From positions 97,616 to 161,615 of the forward strand of contig DASZZM010000075.1 in assembly GCA_035544895.1 (NCBI GenBank): DNA of 64,000 bases, in the 5' to 3' direction. This document shows positions 33,460 to 41,980 of the stretch, one piece after another. The stretch's first letter is position 1; every line of letters starts with the position of its first letter. Made by a program: the position numbers and the translations under genes. Under the pieces are notes generated by a model that made no database searches, had not been told where the DNA came from, and saw only the letters and a program-made list of their open reading frames with translations. This stretch comes from JASLEW01 sp035544895 (GTDB taxonomy: Bacteria; Acidobacteriota; Thermoanaerobaculia; Multivoradales; UBA5704).

Positions 33460-35226
33460 ATGGGCAAGCTCGGGCAGCTCCTGGTCGCGCGCGGCTGGAT
33501 CACGGTCCAGCAACTCACCCGTGCGCTCCAGACCCAGCATACGGTCGGAGGACGGCTCGGCACCTGCCTGCTGGAGATGGAGGTCCTTGGCGAAGAGCTG
33601 CTGGCGCGTGCGCTGGCGGAGCAGCTCGGAGTGCCTGCCGCCGATCCGGACGAGCTCCGCAACGTCCCTCAGGAGGTGCTTGGGCTGATCCCGGAGAAGC
33701 TGGCGCGGCGCTGCCGCGCGGTCCCATTCCGCCTCGCCGGAGGCAGGCTGGACATTGCGATGCTCGATCCGCGCAACCTCGCCTGCCAGGACGAGATGGC
33801 CTTCGCCTGCGGCAAGCGCCTCAAGGTGCACGTGGTGCAAGAGGTGCGGATCTGCGAAGCGCTCGGGATGTACTACCGGGAGGAGTGTCCGTCGCGCTAC
33901 AACGTGCTGCTCGACCGGCTCAACCGCGCCCGCTTCCAGTGGGCTGAATCGGTGGCGGGCCAGATGGCGGGCACGGCAGGCCAGGCACCCCTCCCGCCGG
34001 TCCAGGTCTTGTCGCCGCTGCCCGACGATGACCGCCGCGAAGACACGCAGCCCCTGAGGCCTCCGCCGCTGCCCAAGGCTCCGCCGTCGCGACGCTCCCG
34101 CCCGGGCGTGGCCGCACCGCCGCGTCTGCCGCCGCTCGCCGACGTCGACCTGCAGAAACCGGTGGGAGATTGGCGGGCCGCCGCCTCGGCCCAGGGCCCG
34201 CCCTTGCCGCTGCGACCCGCGGTGAGCGCCCCCGGTACCCCCGCCGGGCAGGGACCCGGCGGCTCCAATCCGACCGCCGGGCAGGGACCCGGCGGCTCCA
34301 ATCCGACTGGGCAGGGACCCGGCGCAATCCACCCTCCGCCCGGCCTGGAGCAGCCCGTGCCATCCTCGTCTCGCGCGCAAGCTCCTTCTCGGCCCCTCGG
34401 CGCCGCGGCGGAAGCGGCCGTCCAGCCGGCGCCCCCGGCCGGCGCGCAGCCGAAGCCCCCGAGCGCCACGGCGACCAATCCTGGCAGGCCGCCGGCGCCG
34501 CCGCCGCCGAGCAGCCAGGTCATCGCGCTGACCGCCGCAGAGCGCGCCGCTCTGGGCCTTGGAAACACCGAGCTGGCAGGGTTCCGGCAGGCCGGAAGCG
34601 AGGCTCCGTCTCCTGGCGCCACGCCGCCGGCGAGTGCCGCCGCCGGGAAATTCACTCTACCCGCGCCGCCCGCGCCGCCCCCCTTGCTGGCGCGCGCTGG
34701 CAACAGGACGCCCGTCGCCACGGCTCCCTCCGCGGCGCCGGCCCCGCTGGAAGAAGTCGAGGCGGCTCTCGCGGCGACCTCCGACCGCGAGGAGGTGGGA
34801 CGGATCTTGCTGGGGTTCCTGGCCCGCGACTTCCGCCGCGTCGCGCTATTTCAGGCCTCACGGCAGCGCGTGACCGGTTGGATGGCGCATGGCGAAGGGA
34901 TCGACCGGGACGCCTTCGGCCGCTTCGCCGTCGAATTCGACGAGCCATCGGTGTTCCTCAACCTGCGCCAGGGTAGCAGCCTTCATCTCGGCGCGCTGCC
35001 GCCGATGGCCGCCCACCACGAGCTGGCATTGACCTGGGGAGGGGGGTTGCCGCGCGACTGCGTGGTGCTGCCGGTACGCCTCAAAGAGCGGTTGGTGATG
35101 GTGATCTATGTCGATGGCGGCAGCCGCGGATCGGCCGTCGACCTCGAGCGGATGCGCCGTCTGATTGCCGTGACCGGCGCTGCTTTCGAGCGCTGCATCA
35201 TATCCAAGAAGCGCGCCTACCCCTAG
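33460..35226 (+). CDS. MshEN-domain (GspE N-terminal-like) and GAF-like protein
   Basis: 588 residues. Residues 1-150 form an MshEN/T2SSE-N domain, KLGQLLVARGWITVQQLTRALQTQ, GGRLGTCLLEMEVLGEELLARALAEQLGVP, as in GspE and PilB; MshEN domains bind cyclic-di-GMP in some proteins. No secretion ATPase follows. The middle (about 190-420) is Pro/Gly/Ala-rich disordered linker with three copies of the palindrome repeat (34243-34323). The last 150 residues resemble a GAF-like regulatory domain (ALAATSDREEVGRILLGFL, VVLPVRLKERLVMVIYVDGG). A signalling adaptor is plausible; a GGDEF/EAL protein is in the window at 48 kb. Confidence 0.8.
   Translation: MGKLGQLLVARGWITVQQLTRALQTQHTVGGRLGTCLLEMEVLGEELLARALAEQLGVPAADPDELRNVPQEVLGLIPEKLARRCRAVPFRLAGGRLDIAMLDPRNLACQDEMAFACGKRLKVHVVQEVRICEALGMYYREECPSRYNVLLDRLNRARFQWAESVAGQMAGTAGQAPLPPVQVLSPLPDDDRREDTQPLRPPPLPKAPPSRRSRPGVAAPPRLPPLADVDLQKPVGDWRAAASAQGPPLPLRPAVSAPGTPAGQGPGGSNPTAGQGPGGSNPTGQGPGAIHPPPGLEQPVPSSSRAQAPSRPLGAAAEAAVQPAPPAGAQPKPPSATATNPGRPPAPPPPSSQVIALTAAERAALGLGNTELAGFRQAGSEAPSPGATPPASAAAGKFTLPAPPAPPPLLARAGNRTPVATAPSAAPAPLEEVEAALAATSDREEVGRILLGFLARDFRRVALFQASRQRVTGWMAHGEGIDRDAFGRFAVEFDEPSVFLNLRQGSSLHLGALPPMAAHHELALTWGGGLPRDCVVLPVRLKERLVMVIYVDGGSRGSAVDLERMRRLIAVTGAAFERCIISKKRAYP
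34243..34323. repeat. Three palindromic repeat units inside the MshEN protein gene
   Basis: Copies at 34243-34263, 34275-34295 and 34308-34323, in the GCCGGGCAGGGACCCGGC form. They read as Gly-Gln-Gly-Pro-Gly-Gly units in the linker, spaced about 33 bp apart in-frame. Confidence 0.75.
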
Positions 35227-35248
35227 TCGTGACAAAGGTTTGGCTCGG

Positions 35249-35278
35249 TTGACACCTCCTTGCGCCGGTTGCTAGACT
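35249..35278 (+). promoter_or_regulatory. Promoter of the HU gene
   Basis: TTGACA (35249-35254) and TAGACT (35273-35278), 18 bp spacer; leader about 16 nt to ATG 35301. Confidence 0.65.
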
Positions 35279-35300
35279 GCTCGCCGCTTCGGAGCCCCCA

Positions 35301-35567
35301 ATGATCAAGTCGGATATCGTAGACCGCGTAGCGGAGATTAACGATGTGCCCAGGGTCAAAGCGGCCCAGGCTGTCGATACCATCATCGAGGCGATGAAGA
35401 GCGCCCTGTGCGACGGCAAGCGTATCGAGCTGCGCGGCTTTGGAGTCTTCCAGGTGCGCGACCGCAAGAAAGGCGTCGGCCGCAATCCCAAGACCGGCGT
35501 CGAGGTCGCCATCTCTCCCGGCAAGACCGTGCGTTTCAAGCCCGGCAAGGATCTCAAGAACCTCTGA
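35301..35567 (+). CDS. HU/IHF-family nucleoid protein
   Basis: 88 residues, full length. MIKSDIVDRVAEIND N-terminal helices, then RGFGVFQVRDRKKGVGRNPKTGVEV arm with the RNPKTG DNA-insertion loop and PGKTVRFKPGKDLKNL. Whether HU or IHF cannot be decided from sequence alone. Confidence 0.94.
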   Translation: MIKSDIVDRVAEINDVPRVKAAQAVDTIIEAMKSALCDGKRIELRGFGVFQVRDRKKGVGRNPKTGVEVAISPGKTVRFKPGKDLKNL

Positions 35568-35704
35568 GTCCAGGTCCATCGGCGCCGCGCTCGGGCTGCG
35601 GGGCCGGAAACGAGCCCGTCTGCTGCGTTGCGCTCGGTCGGACGACCTCGACGTACCTCAAGTACGCCTCGGCCGTGACCGACCCCCGCGCAATCGATCT
35701 GGCG

Positions 35705-35722
35705 AGCCCGCTGTGGCGGGCT
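35705..35722 (+). terminator. Hairpin downstream of the HU gene
   Basis: 7-bp GC-rich stem AGCCCGC/GCGGGCT with a TGTG loop, about 140 bp after the stop. No U-run. The gap 35568-35834 has no other gene; a region with TACGCCTC-type repeats was seen and not assigned. Confidence 0.35.
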
Positions 35723-35834
35723 CTTCGCATCCAGGCCCGTTTGCGACTTGCGAGGAGTGCCGCCAATGGCGGGAGCGGCGGCCGGCCCCTCGCGACCGAG
35801 GAGTCTGAAGAATGCCGGGCCACGTGATCCGACG

Positions 35835-36920
35835 ATGAGCGACGCTGGGCCGAGCCAACGGGATCAGGCGCCGCCGCTCCGCCTGCCGTTTGATCCTTTT
35901 TCGCGGGCGAGGCAGGCGGTCTTGCTGGCTCGCGTCAGCCCTCCCGCCCCGTACCGGCCGCGCTACGGCCTCGCGCTGCTGCTGTTCGCGCTGACTTTCT
36001 TCTGCACCACCACGCTCGGGCCGACGGTCTTCGCCTGGAGCCGCGGCGGGCTGCCGGTCGACCTTCTTCCGTTCATCACTCCGCGGCTGGTGGCGCGCGT
36101 CTGGGGAGATCCCGCCCTGCTCCGCCTCGGGCTCTCGTTCTCCCTGCCGGTGCTTTTCATCCTGCTCACCCACGAGATGGGCCACTTCCTGGCCTGCCGC
36201 CACTACCGGCTGCCCGCCACGCCGCCCTATTTCCTGCCTCTGCCCGCGGTGCTCGGCACCCTCGGTGCTTTCATCCGCATCCGCGCTCCGCTGCGCAGCA
36301 GGCGCGAGCTCTTCGATGTCGGCGTCGCCGGCCCGATCGCCGGCTTCGTGGCCCTTCTGCCGTTCCTCCTGTACGGAATCGCGCAATCGCATCCGGTTCC
36401 CCTACAGCTCGCCGCCGGCGCCTCGATGCTCGTCCCCGGCCAGTGCCTGGCCATGGAGCTGGCGACCCGCCTTTTCCATGGCCGCCTGGCGGCGGGTACG
36501 ACGCTCGAGCTGCATCCGTTCGCCCTTGCCGCGTGGTTCGGCTTGCTGGCGACCGCGATCAACCTGCTGCCCTTGGGACAGCTCGACGGCGGGCACATCC
36601 TCTACGCGGCGGCAGGCCGGTGGCAGCGCCGCCTGGCGCTTCCTCTGTGGGTGGCCCTCGCCCTGGCGGGCATCTTCTGGGGGGGATGGATCCTCTGGTG
36701 CATGATCGTCTTCTTCATGGGCCTCTACCACCCTCCCGTGGCCGACGAGAGAACGCCGCTCGGAGCCCGGCGGCAGGGACTGGCGCTAGTGGCGCTCCTC
36801 ATCCTGGCCCTCTCCTTCGTCCCGCGCGGCGCCACCGAGGCCTCCGGCGACGAATCCCCCCCGGTCCACCGCCCGCCCGGCAGCACCTGGGCCCAGCTGG
36901 AACGCGGCTTCGTGCCTTGA
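35835..36920 (+). CDS. Site-2 protease-family zinc metalloprotease
   Basis: 361 residues from ATG 35835; the longer frame has no better start. Several membrane segments. Zinc site HEMGHFLACRHYRLP (about 108-122) and LLPLGQLDGGHIL (about 250-262) supply two His and an Asp, the hallmark of S2P family M50. S2P cleaves within membranes, often releasing anti-sigma factors. An N-terminal cytosolic segment precedes. Between the HU gene and dtd. Confidence 0.88.
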   Translation: MSDAGPSQRDQAPPLRLPFDPFSRARQAVLLARVSPPAPYRPRYGLALLLFALTFFCTTTLGPTVFAWSRGGLPVDLLPFITPRLVARVWGDPALLRLGLSFSLPVLFILLTHEMGHFLACRHYRLPATPPYFLPLPAVLGTLGAFIRIRAPLRSRRELFDVGVAGPIAGFVALLPFLLYGIAQSHPVPLQLAAGASMLVPGQCLAMELATRLFHGRLAAGTTLELHPFALAAWFGLLATAINLLPLGQLDGGHILYAAAGRWQRRLALPLWVALALAGIFWGGWILWCMIVFFMGLYHPPVADERTPLGARRQGLALVALLILALSFVPRGATEASGDESPPVHRPPGSTWAQLERGFVP

Positions 36921-36970
36921 GGGCCGAGAGGCGGGGCAATTGCGGGTCACCGACGAGCGCGCCGGCGCCA

Positions 36971-37408
36971 TCAGAAGTCGGCGATCAGCGTGACCGGACC
37001 TTCGTTGACCAGGGCGACCTGCATGCGGGCGCGAAAGCGGCCGGTGGCGACGGTGAAGCCCTTGTCCCGCAGCCGGGCGACCAGGAGGTCGATCAGGGGC
37101 TCGGCCTCGGCGGGCGGCGCGGCGCGGTCGAAGGAGGGCCGGCGGCCGCGCGCCACCGACCCGGCGAGGGTGAACTGGGAGACGACCAGGAAGGAGCCGC
37201 CGGCGGCGGCGATGTCCAGATTCATCTTGCCGGCCGCGTCGTCGAATACGCGCAGGCCGGCCAGCTTGTCGGCGGCAGCGTGCGCCGCCGCGGGGGTGTC
37301 CCCGCGCTCCACCCCGGCGAGGACCAGGAGACCGGGCCCGATGGCCCCGAGCGTCGCGCCGTCCACGCGGACCGCGGCCGACGAGACGCGCTGCACGATC
37401 AGGCGCAT
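36971..37408 (-). CDS. dtd: D-aminoacyl-tRNA deacylase
   Basis: 145 residues, full length. MRLIVQRVSSAAVRVDG at the start, the chiral SQFTL motif (SQFTLAGSV) and the C-terminal NEGPVT block. Hydrolyses D-aminoacyl-tRNA. Convergent to the protease gene (50-bp gap); divergent from ssb with a 228-bp gap. Confidence 0.95.
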   Translation of the reverse strand: MRLIVQRVSSAAVRVDGATLGAIGPGLLVLAGVERGDTPAAAHAAADKLAGLRVFDDAAGKMNLDIAAAGGSFLVVSQFTLAGSVARGRRPSFDRAAPPAEAEPLIDLLVARLRDKGFTVATGRFRARMQVALVNEGPVTLIADF

Positions 37409-37636
37409 GCCGACTTCGCCCCCGCGGCCGGAGGCGCATGCGAAATGCGGGTTACGGATTTGCAGTGTTTCGACACGCTCTTGGCGTCTTTATTCTCCAG
37501 GGAGGTGGGCACCGCACTCCCCTCGCGTTGTGGCCGCGCGGCGGTTCAGATCTCGGGCGTCTCCCGATGATCGGTCGGGCCGGCTGCGCTGACGTTGTGA
37601 TACCGTAGCTCATTTGAAAGCTGAGGAGAATTGCTC

Positions 37637-38077
37637 ATGGTGAATAAAGTGCTCCTTGTCGGCAATCTCGGCCGCGATCCTGAGGTGCGGTCGACCCCGT
37701 CCGGGCAGCCGGTCGCCACCTTCACCCTGGCGACGAATCGCCGCTGGAAAGACAAGAACGGCCAGCGTCAGGAGCAGACCGAATGGCACAACATCGTGGT
37801 CTGGGGGCGGCTGGCGGAGGTGGCGGGCCAGTACTTGACGAAGGGCAAGCAGATCTTCGTCGAAGGGCGCCTGCAGACCCGCTCGTGGGAGGACCGCCAG
37901 AGCGGCGAGAAGAAGTTCCGCACCGAGATCGTCGCCGACAACTTCCAGATGCTCGGCGCGCGCGGAAGCTCCGAACACGAGAGCTCCGGCGCCCCGGCGC
38001 CCGGCGGCGCCCCCGGCGGACCCACCTACGACGAGGGCGGCTTCGGCGGCCCCGAGGACGACGATATACCGTTCTGA
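37637..38077 (+). CDS. ssb: Single-stranded DNA-binding protein
   Basis: 146 residues from ATG 37637 (GAGGAG ribosome site 8 bp before; an upstream TTG is weaker). OB fold with VNKVLLVGNLGRDPEVRSTPSGQPVATFTLATN and YLTKGKQIFVEGRLQTRSWED; C-terminal DDDIPF tail binds partner proteins. Confidence 0.95.
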   Translation: MVNKVLLVGNLGRDPEVRSTPSGQPVATFTLATNRRWKDKNGQRQEQTEWHNIVVWGRLAEVAGQYLTKGKQIFVEGRLQTRSWEDRQSGEKKFRTEIVADNFQMLGARGSSEHESSGAPAPGGAPGGPTYDEGGFGGPEDDDIPF

Positions 38078-38183
38078 TCGGATCGCCCCCCGCAACCCCT
38101 CGATCCCCTTCCCGGTTTTCGGAAGCCGCCGGGTCCCTACCCGGCGGCGTCCGGGGGGGAAGGGGACGCCCCCTCCCCTGGCG
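38078..38183 (+). repeat. Dispersed GC-rich repeat, copy 3 with nested palindrome
   Basis: Starts right after the ssb stop. Arms CCCCTTCCC and GGGAAGGGG surround an insertion with the palindrome unit (38125-38148). The following 65 bp to nagZ includes an inverted bit of the family's end (CGCCAGGGG). Confidence 0.8.
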
Positions 38184-38249
38184 TACTCACGACTCCCTTT
38201 CTAGGCGAGACTGAGACGAAACTGGTGCGCCAGGGGAAGGCGCCTACCC

Positions 38250-39293
38250 CTAGGCCTGCATCTCGGCGAGGCCTTCGCGGACGGCTTCGAGGCGGTCGTA
38301 GCGGCTGCGGTCGCGCACGAGGCTGACGGAGTCGCTGGCCCAACGCAAGGTGCGCAGGCGCTGGCGATAGGTCTCGAGGCGGCGGTGAGCGGCGCGCCGG
38401 TGCTCGGAATGCTTGGGCTTTCCCAGGCGGCCAACGATGTCGGGGAGGGCCTCCAGGGTGCCCGTGGCCAGCAGCACGTCGCAACCGGCGGCGAAGGCGG
38501 CCTCGCAGCGCGCCGGGAGGTCACCCCAATCGTCGAGCGCCTTCATCTCGAGGTCGTCGCTGAAGACCAAGCCGTCGAAGCCCATCTTCTCGCGCAGCAG
38601 GTCCTGGATGATCGGCGGCGAGAGGCTGGCGGGGCGGTTGTCGGGATCGTAGGCCGGATAGACGGCGTGGGCCACCATGACCGCATCGGCCAGCGCCAGG
38701 AGCGAGTTGTAGGGCTTCAGATCGGCGGCGAGGGCGGCGGCCGGCAGCGGCACCACCGCCGTCTTGAAGTGCGTGTCCTCGGTGGCCGAGCCGAGCCCCG
38801 GAAAGTGCTTGAGGCATCCGCCGATCCCGCCGCTGTGCAGGCCGCGCAGGAAGGCGCGGGCACGCGGCGTCACCAGGGCGCCGCGCGAGCCCAGGTAGCG
38901 GTCGTCCAGGGCATTGCCGCGCTCGCCGCGGTTGAGATCCACGACCGGCGCCAAGTCGACGTCGAAGTCGAAGAGGCGCAAGGACTGGGCGATCCAGCGC
39001 CCGGCCTGCAAGGCCACCGTCGGGGAGCGCCGGGCCAGCAGCGCCGGGGCGGGCGCCGGGCCGACCAGGTTCTTCAGCCGGTCTACCCTGCCGCCCTCGG
39101 CGTCCACGGCCACCACCAGCTCCGGCACGCGCCGCCGCAGCTCGGCGATGAGCTCGACGAGCTGCTCGCCGCCGCCGATATTCCTCTCGAACAGGACCAC
39201 CCCTCCCGGCTGGTGCTTGGCCAGGAGCGCGGCGGCGGCCCGGCTCACTTCCTTGCCGGGAATTCCCACGAAGACGTGTTCGGCAGCTCTCAT
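38250..39293 (-). CDS. nagZ: Beta-N-acetylhexosaminidase (family 3 glycoside hydrolase)
   Basis: 347 residues from ATG 39293, which overlaps the mutS stop (ATGA). GH3 pattern: VVAVDAEGGRVDRL, KHFPGLGSATEDTHF, DAVMVAHAVYPAYD and the nucleophile Asp in LVFSDDLEMKAL. NagZ removes GlcNAc from muropeptides in the cytoplasm for peptidoglycan recycling. Downstream of mutS. Confidence 0.88.
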   Translation of the reverse strand: MRAAEHVFVGIPGKEVSRAAAALLAKHQPGGVVLFERNIGGGEQLVELIAELRRRVPELVVAVDAEGGRVDRLKNLVGPAPAPALLARRSPTVALQAGRWIAQSLRLFDFDVDLAPVVDLNRGERGNALDDRYLGSRGALVTPRARAFLRGLHSGGIGGCLKHFPGLGSATEDTHFKTAVVPLPAAALAADLKPYNSLLALADAVMVAHAVYPAYDPDNRPASLSPPIIQDLLREKMGFDGLVFSDDLEMKALDDWGDLPARCEAAFAAGCDVLLATGTLEALPDIVGRLGKPKHSEHRRAAHRRLETYRQRLRTLRWASDSVSLVRDRSRYDRLEAVREGLAEMQA

Positions 39294-41920
39294 CCCAACC
39301 GCGATTTCAGAGTATGGAGGAGGTTCAACGCCGCCAGCGGTGCAAGCCTGTCGAGATCGACCTCCTGAATGATAGAGGCTATCACTTGCTCGGGGGGCGC
39401 GAATAGTGTCAATTGTGCCGGCCCCCCGGTTTGTGGGGCATTGCCCCGCGCCAGGCGGGGCCGGCCGGCCGGATCGTACTCCTGCGCCTCGAGGTTGGCC
39501 AGGATCTCTCCGGCGCGCTCGACCACCTGGGCCGGCAGGCCGGCGAGCCGCGCCACGTGCAATCCGTAGGACTTGTCGGCGCTGCCCGGCACCACCCGGC
39601 GCAGGAAAACGATCCGCTCGTCCCATTCCTTGACCGCCATGGTGCGGTTGACCACCCGCGGCAGCAGTGCAGCAAGCTCGGTGAGCTCGTGGTAGTGGGT
39701 GGCAAAAAGCGTCTTCGGCCGCCGCTGCTCGTGAAGGAATTCGACGATCGCCCAGGCCAGCGACAGGCCGTCGAAGGTCGCCGTGCCGCGCCCCACCTCG
39801 TCGAGGATCACCAGGCTGTGCGCGCTGGCGTGGCGCAGGATGTTGGCGGTCTCGATCATCTCCACCATGAAAGTGGACTCGCCGCGCGCCAGGTCGTCGG
39901 AAGCGCCCACCCGGGTGAAGATGCGGTCGACCACGCCGATTGACGCCGCATCGGCCGGCACGAAGCTGCCCGCCTGCGCCATCAGGACGATGAGGGCGAC
40001 CTGGCGCAGGTAGGTCGACTTGCCGCCCATGTTGGGGCCGGTGAGCACGACGATCTGGGCGCCGTCCGAATCGAGCTCGGCGTCGTTGGGCACGAAAGGA
40101 TCGCGGCACGCCTGCTCCACCACGGGATGGCGCCCCTCGCGGATCGTGATCGGCGCTCCGGCGGGCAGCATCTCCGGCCGCACGTAGCGGTGGCGGGCCG
40201 CGACCTCGGCGAAGGCGGCCAGGGAGTCGAGAGCGCCCACCGCCGAGGCGAGGGCGGAAAGCCCTGCCGCTGCCTCGGCGATCATCGCGACGAGGCGCCG
40301 GAAGTGCTCTTGCTCGAGAGCGATCTGGCGTTCTTCGGCGGCCAGGATCTGCTCTTCGAGCTCCTTGATCTCGGGCGTGACGTAGCGCTCGGCATTGACC
40401 AGGGTCTGTTTGCGAATGTAATCCGCCGGGACCCGGTTCTGGTTGGCCCGCGTCACCTCGAGGTAGTAGCCGAAGACACGGTTGTAACGGATCTTGAGCG
40501 AGGCGATGCCGGTGCGCTCCCGCTCGCGCGCCTCGAGCGCCAGGATGTGCCGCTTGCTGTCGCGCCCGAGCGAGCGATAGCGGTCGAGCTCGGCGTCGAC
40601 TCCGGCCGCGATGACCTCGCCTTCGGCGGGCGAAGCGGCCGGGACCTCGGCGAGGACGCGGGCGAGCTCGGCCGCGAGAGCGGGCAAGGTGTCGGTGGCG
40701 CCGAGCTCGGCGAGGAGCGGCGCGGCGGCTCCCGCCAGCTCGGCGAAAGCGGCGGGCACCTCGCCAAGCCCGTCGCGCAGCGCGGCGGCCTCGCGCGGCA
40801 AGAGTGTCCCGAGCACCGCGCGGGCGAGCAGGCGCTGCGGATCGCCGACACCGGCCAGGCGCTGGCGCAGCCGCTCGCGCCGCGCATGGTCCGCGACCAG
40901 CTCGTCGACGGCCTGATGGCGGCGGATGATCGCCGCCGGGTCGGCCAGCGGCTGCCGCAGCCACTCGCGCAAGGTCCTGCCTCCCGGGGGCGTGACGGTG
41001 CGGTCGAGAACGCCGAGCAGAGTGCCGAGCCGCCGGTTGCCGCCCTCGACAAGCCGCTGCGGACGGAAAACCTCCAGGTTGGCCAGGGTGGCGGCATCGA
41101 GGACCAGCCGCTCGCGCACCTCGCGAACCACCAGTCCCCGGACGTGCGAAAGATTGCTTTTCTGCGTCTCCCTGGCATAGGCCAGGGCCGCCGCCGCCGC
41201 GCGCACCGCCGGCTCTCCCTCCGCCAGGCCGAAGCCGCGCAGCGTCGCGGTGCCGAAGTGGCGCTCGAGCAGCTCGCCGGCGCGGTGCGGATCGAAAAGC
41301 CGGTCGCCGCCGAGCGGGGTGCGGCAGGGGCACTCGCGCTCCAGCCAGTCGCGCAGCCCGGCGGGCAGGGTCTCCTCGCTCGCCAAGACCTCGCGCGGGC
41401 GCAGGAGCGCGAGATCGTCCACCGCCTGCTCCGGCCCTTCCCAGCGGCGGAGGAAGAAACCGCCCGTCGAGACGTCGAGGAAGGCGCCGGCCCCGGCCTC
41501 GCCCTCCCAGACGACGGCGGCGAGCAAGTTGTCCTCCTTGCTGTCCATCAGAGCCGGGTCGGAGAGCGTTCCCGGGGTGACCACCCGGATCACCTCGCGG
41601 CGCACGAGGCCCTTTGCCTGGGCCGGGTCTTCAACTTGGTCGCAGATCGCCACCTTGAGGCCTGCCGCCAGCAGCTTGGCCAGATAGGGCTCGAGGGCAT
41701 GATGCGGCACGCCGCACATCGGGGCCTCGTTGTCGCTCCCTTTGTGGCGGGCGGTGAGCTGCACCTCGAGGATCGGCGCCGCCTTCTGCGCGTCCTCGAA
41801 GAACATCTCGAAGAAGTCTCCCATCCTGTAGAGGACGATGGCGTCCGGGTGCTGCGCCTTGACCTCCAGGTACTGGCGCAACATCGGCGTCAGGTGAAGC
41901 ACCGGAACCGGCGAAGACAT
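39290..41920 (-). CDS. mutS: DNA mismatch repair protein MutS
   Basis: 876 residues from ATG 41920. Mismatch-binding start TPMLRQYLEVKAQHPDAIVLYRMGDFFEMFFEDA, ATPase Walker A LTGPNMGGKST (about 700), VGASDDLARGESTFMVEM, LVILDEVGRGTATFDGLSLAW and TLFATHYHEL. C-terminus ends LNLLHTLKSRLG. Divergent from tsaB with 60 bp between starts. Confidence 0.97.
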   Translation of the reverse strand: MSSPVPVLHLTPMLRQYLEVKAQHPDAIVLYRMGDFFEMFFEDAQKAAPILEVQLTARHKGSDNEAPMCGVPHHALEPYLAKLLAAGLKVAICDQVEDPAQAKGLVRREVIRVVTPGTLSDPALMDSKEDNLLAAVVWEGEAGAGAFLDVSTGGFFLRRWEGPEQAVDDLALLRPREVLASEETLPAGLRDWLERECPCRTPLGGDRLFDPHRAGELLERHFGTATLRGFGLAEGEPAVRAAAAALAYARETQKSNLSHVRGLVVREVRERLVLDAATLANLEVFRPQRLVEGGNRRLGTLLGVLDRTVTPPGGRTLREWLRQPLADPAAIIRRHQAVDELVADHARRERLRQRLAGVGDPQRLLARAVLGTLLPREAAALRDGLGEVPAAFAELAGAAAPLLAELGATDTLPALAAELARVLAEVPAASPAEGEVIAAGVDAELDRYRSLGRDSKRHILALEARERERTGIASLKIRYNRVFGYYLEVTRANQNRVPADYIRKQTLVNAERYVTPEIKELEEQILAAEERQIALEQEHFRRLVAMIAEAAAGLSALASAVGALDSLAAFAEVAARHRYVRPEMLPAGAPITIREGRHPVVEQACRDPFVPNDAELDSDGAQIVVLTGPNMGGKSTYLRQVALIVLMAQAGSFVPADAASIGVVDRIFTRVGASDDLARGESTFMVEMIETANILRHASAHSLVILDEVGRGTATFDGLSLAWAIVEFLHEQRRPKTLFATHYHELTELAALLPRVVNRTMAVKEWDERIVFLRRVVPGSADKSYGLHVARLAGLPAQVVERAGEILANLEAQEYDPAGRPRLARGNAPQTGGPAQLTLFAPPEQVIASIIQEVDLDRLAPLAALNLLHTLKSRLG

Positions 41921-41928
41921 GTGAACAC

Positions 41929-41974
41929 AGTATAACCAGCGCGGAGAGGGCCCCGGCCGCGGCCCTCCTATACT
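41929..41974. promoter_or_regulatory. Divergent, apparently leaderless promoters of mutS and tsaB
   Basis: Plus strand: TATACT at 41969-41974, six bases before ATG 41981. Minus strand: TATACT (41934 to 41929), eight bases before ATG 41920. The -10 to ATG spacing would place transcription starts at or within a few bases of the start codons. No clear ribosome-binding site precedes either gene. -35 elements are not clear. Confidence 0.55.
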
Positions 41975-41980
41975 GGGCGC

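Noticed and set aside
38250..41333. Long frame joining NagZ to mutS-antisense region
   Set aside because: Only the last 347 residues show NagZ motifs; the rest is Arg-rich shadow of mutS.
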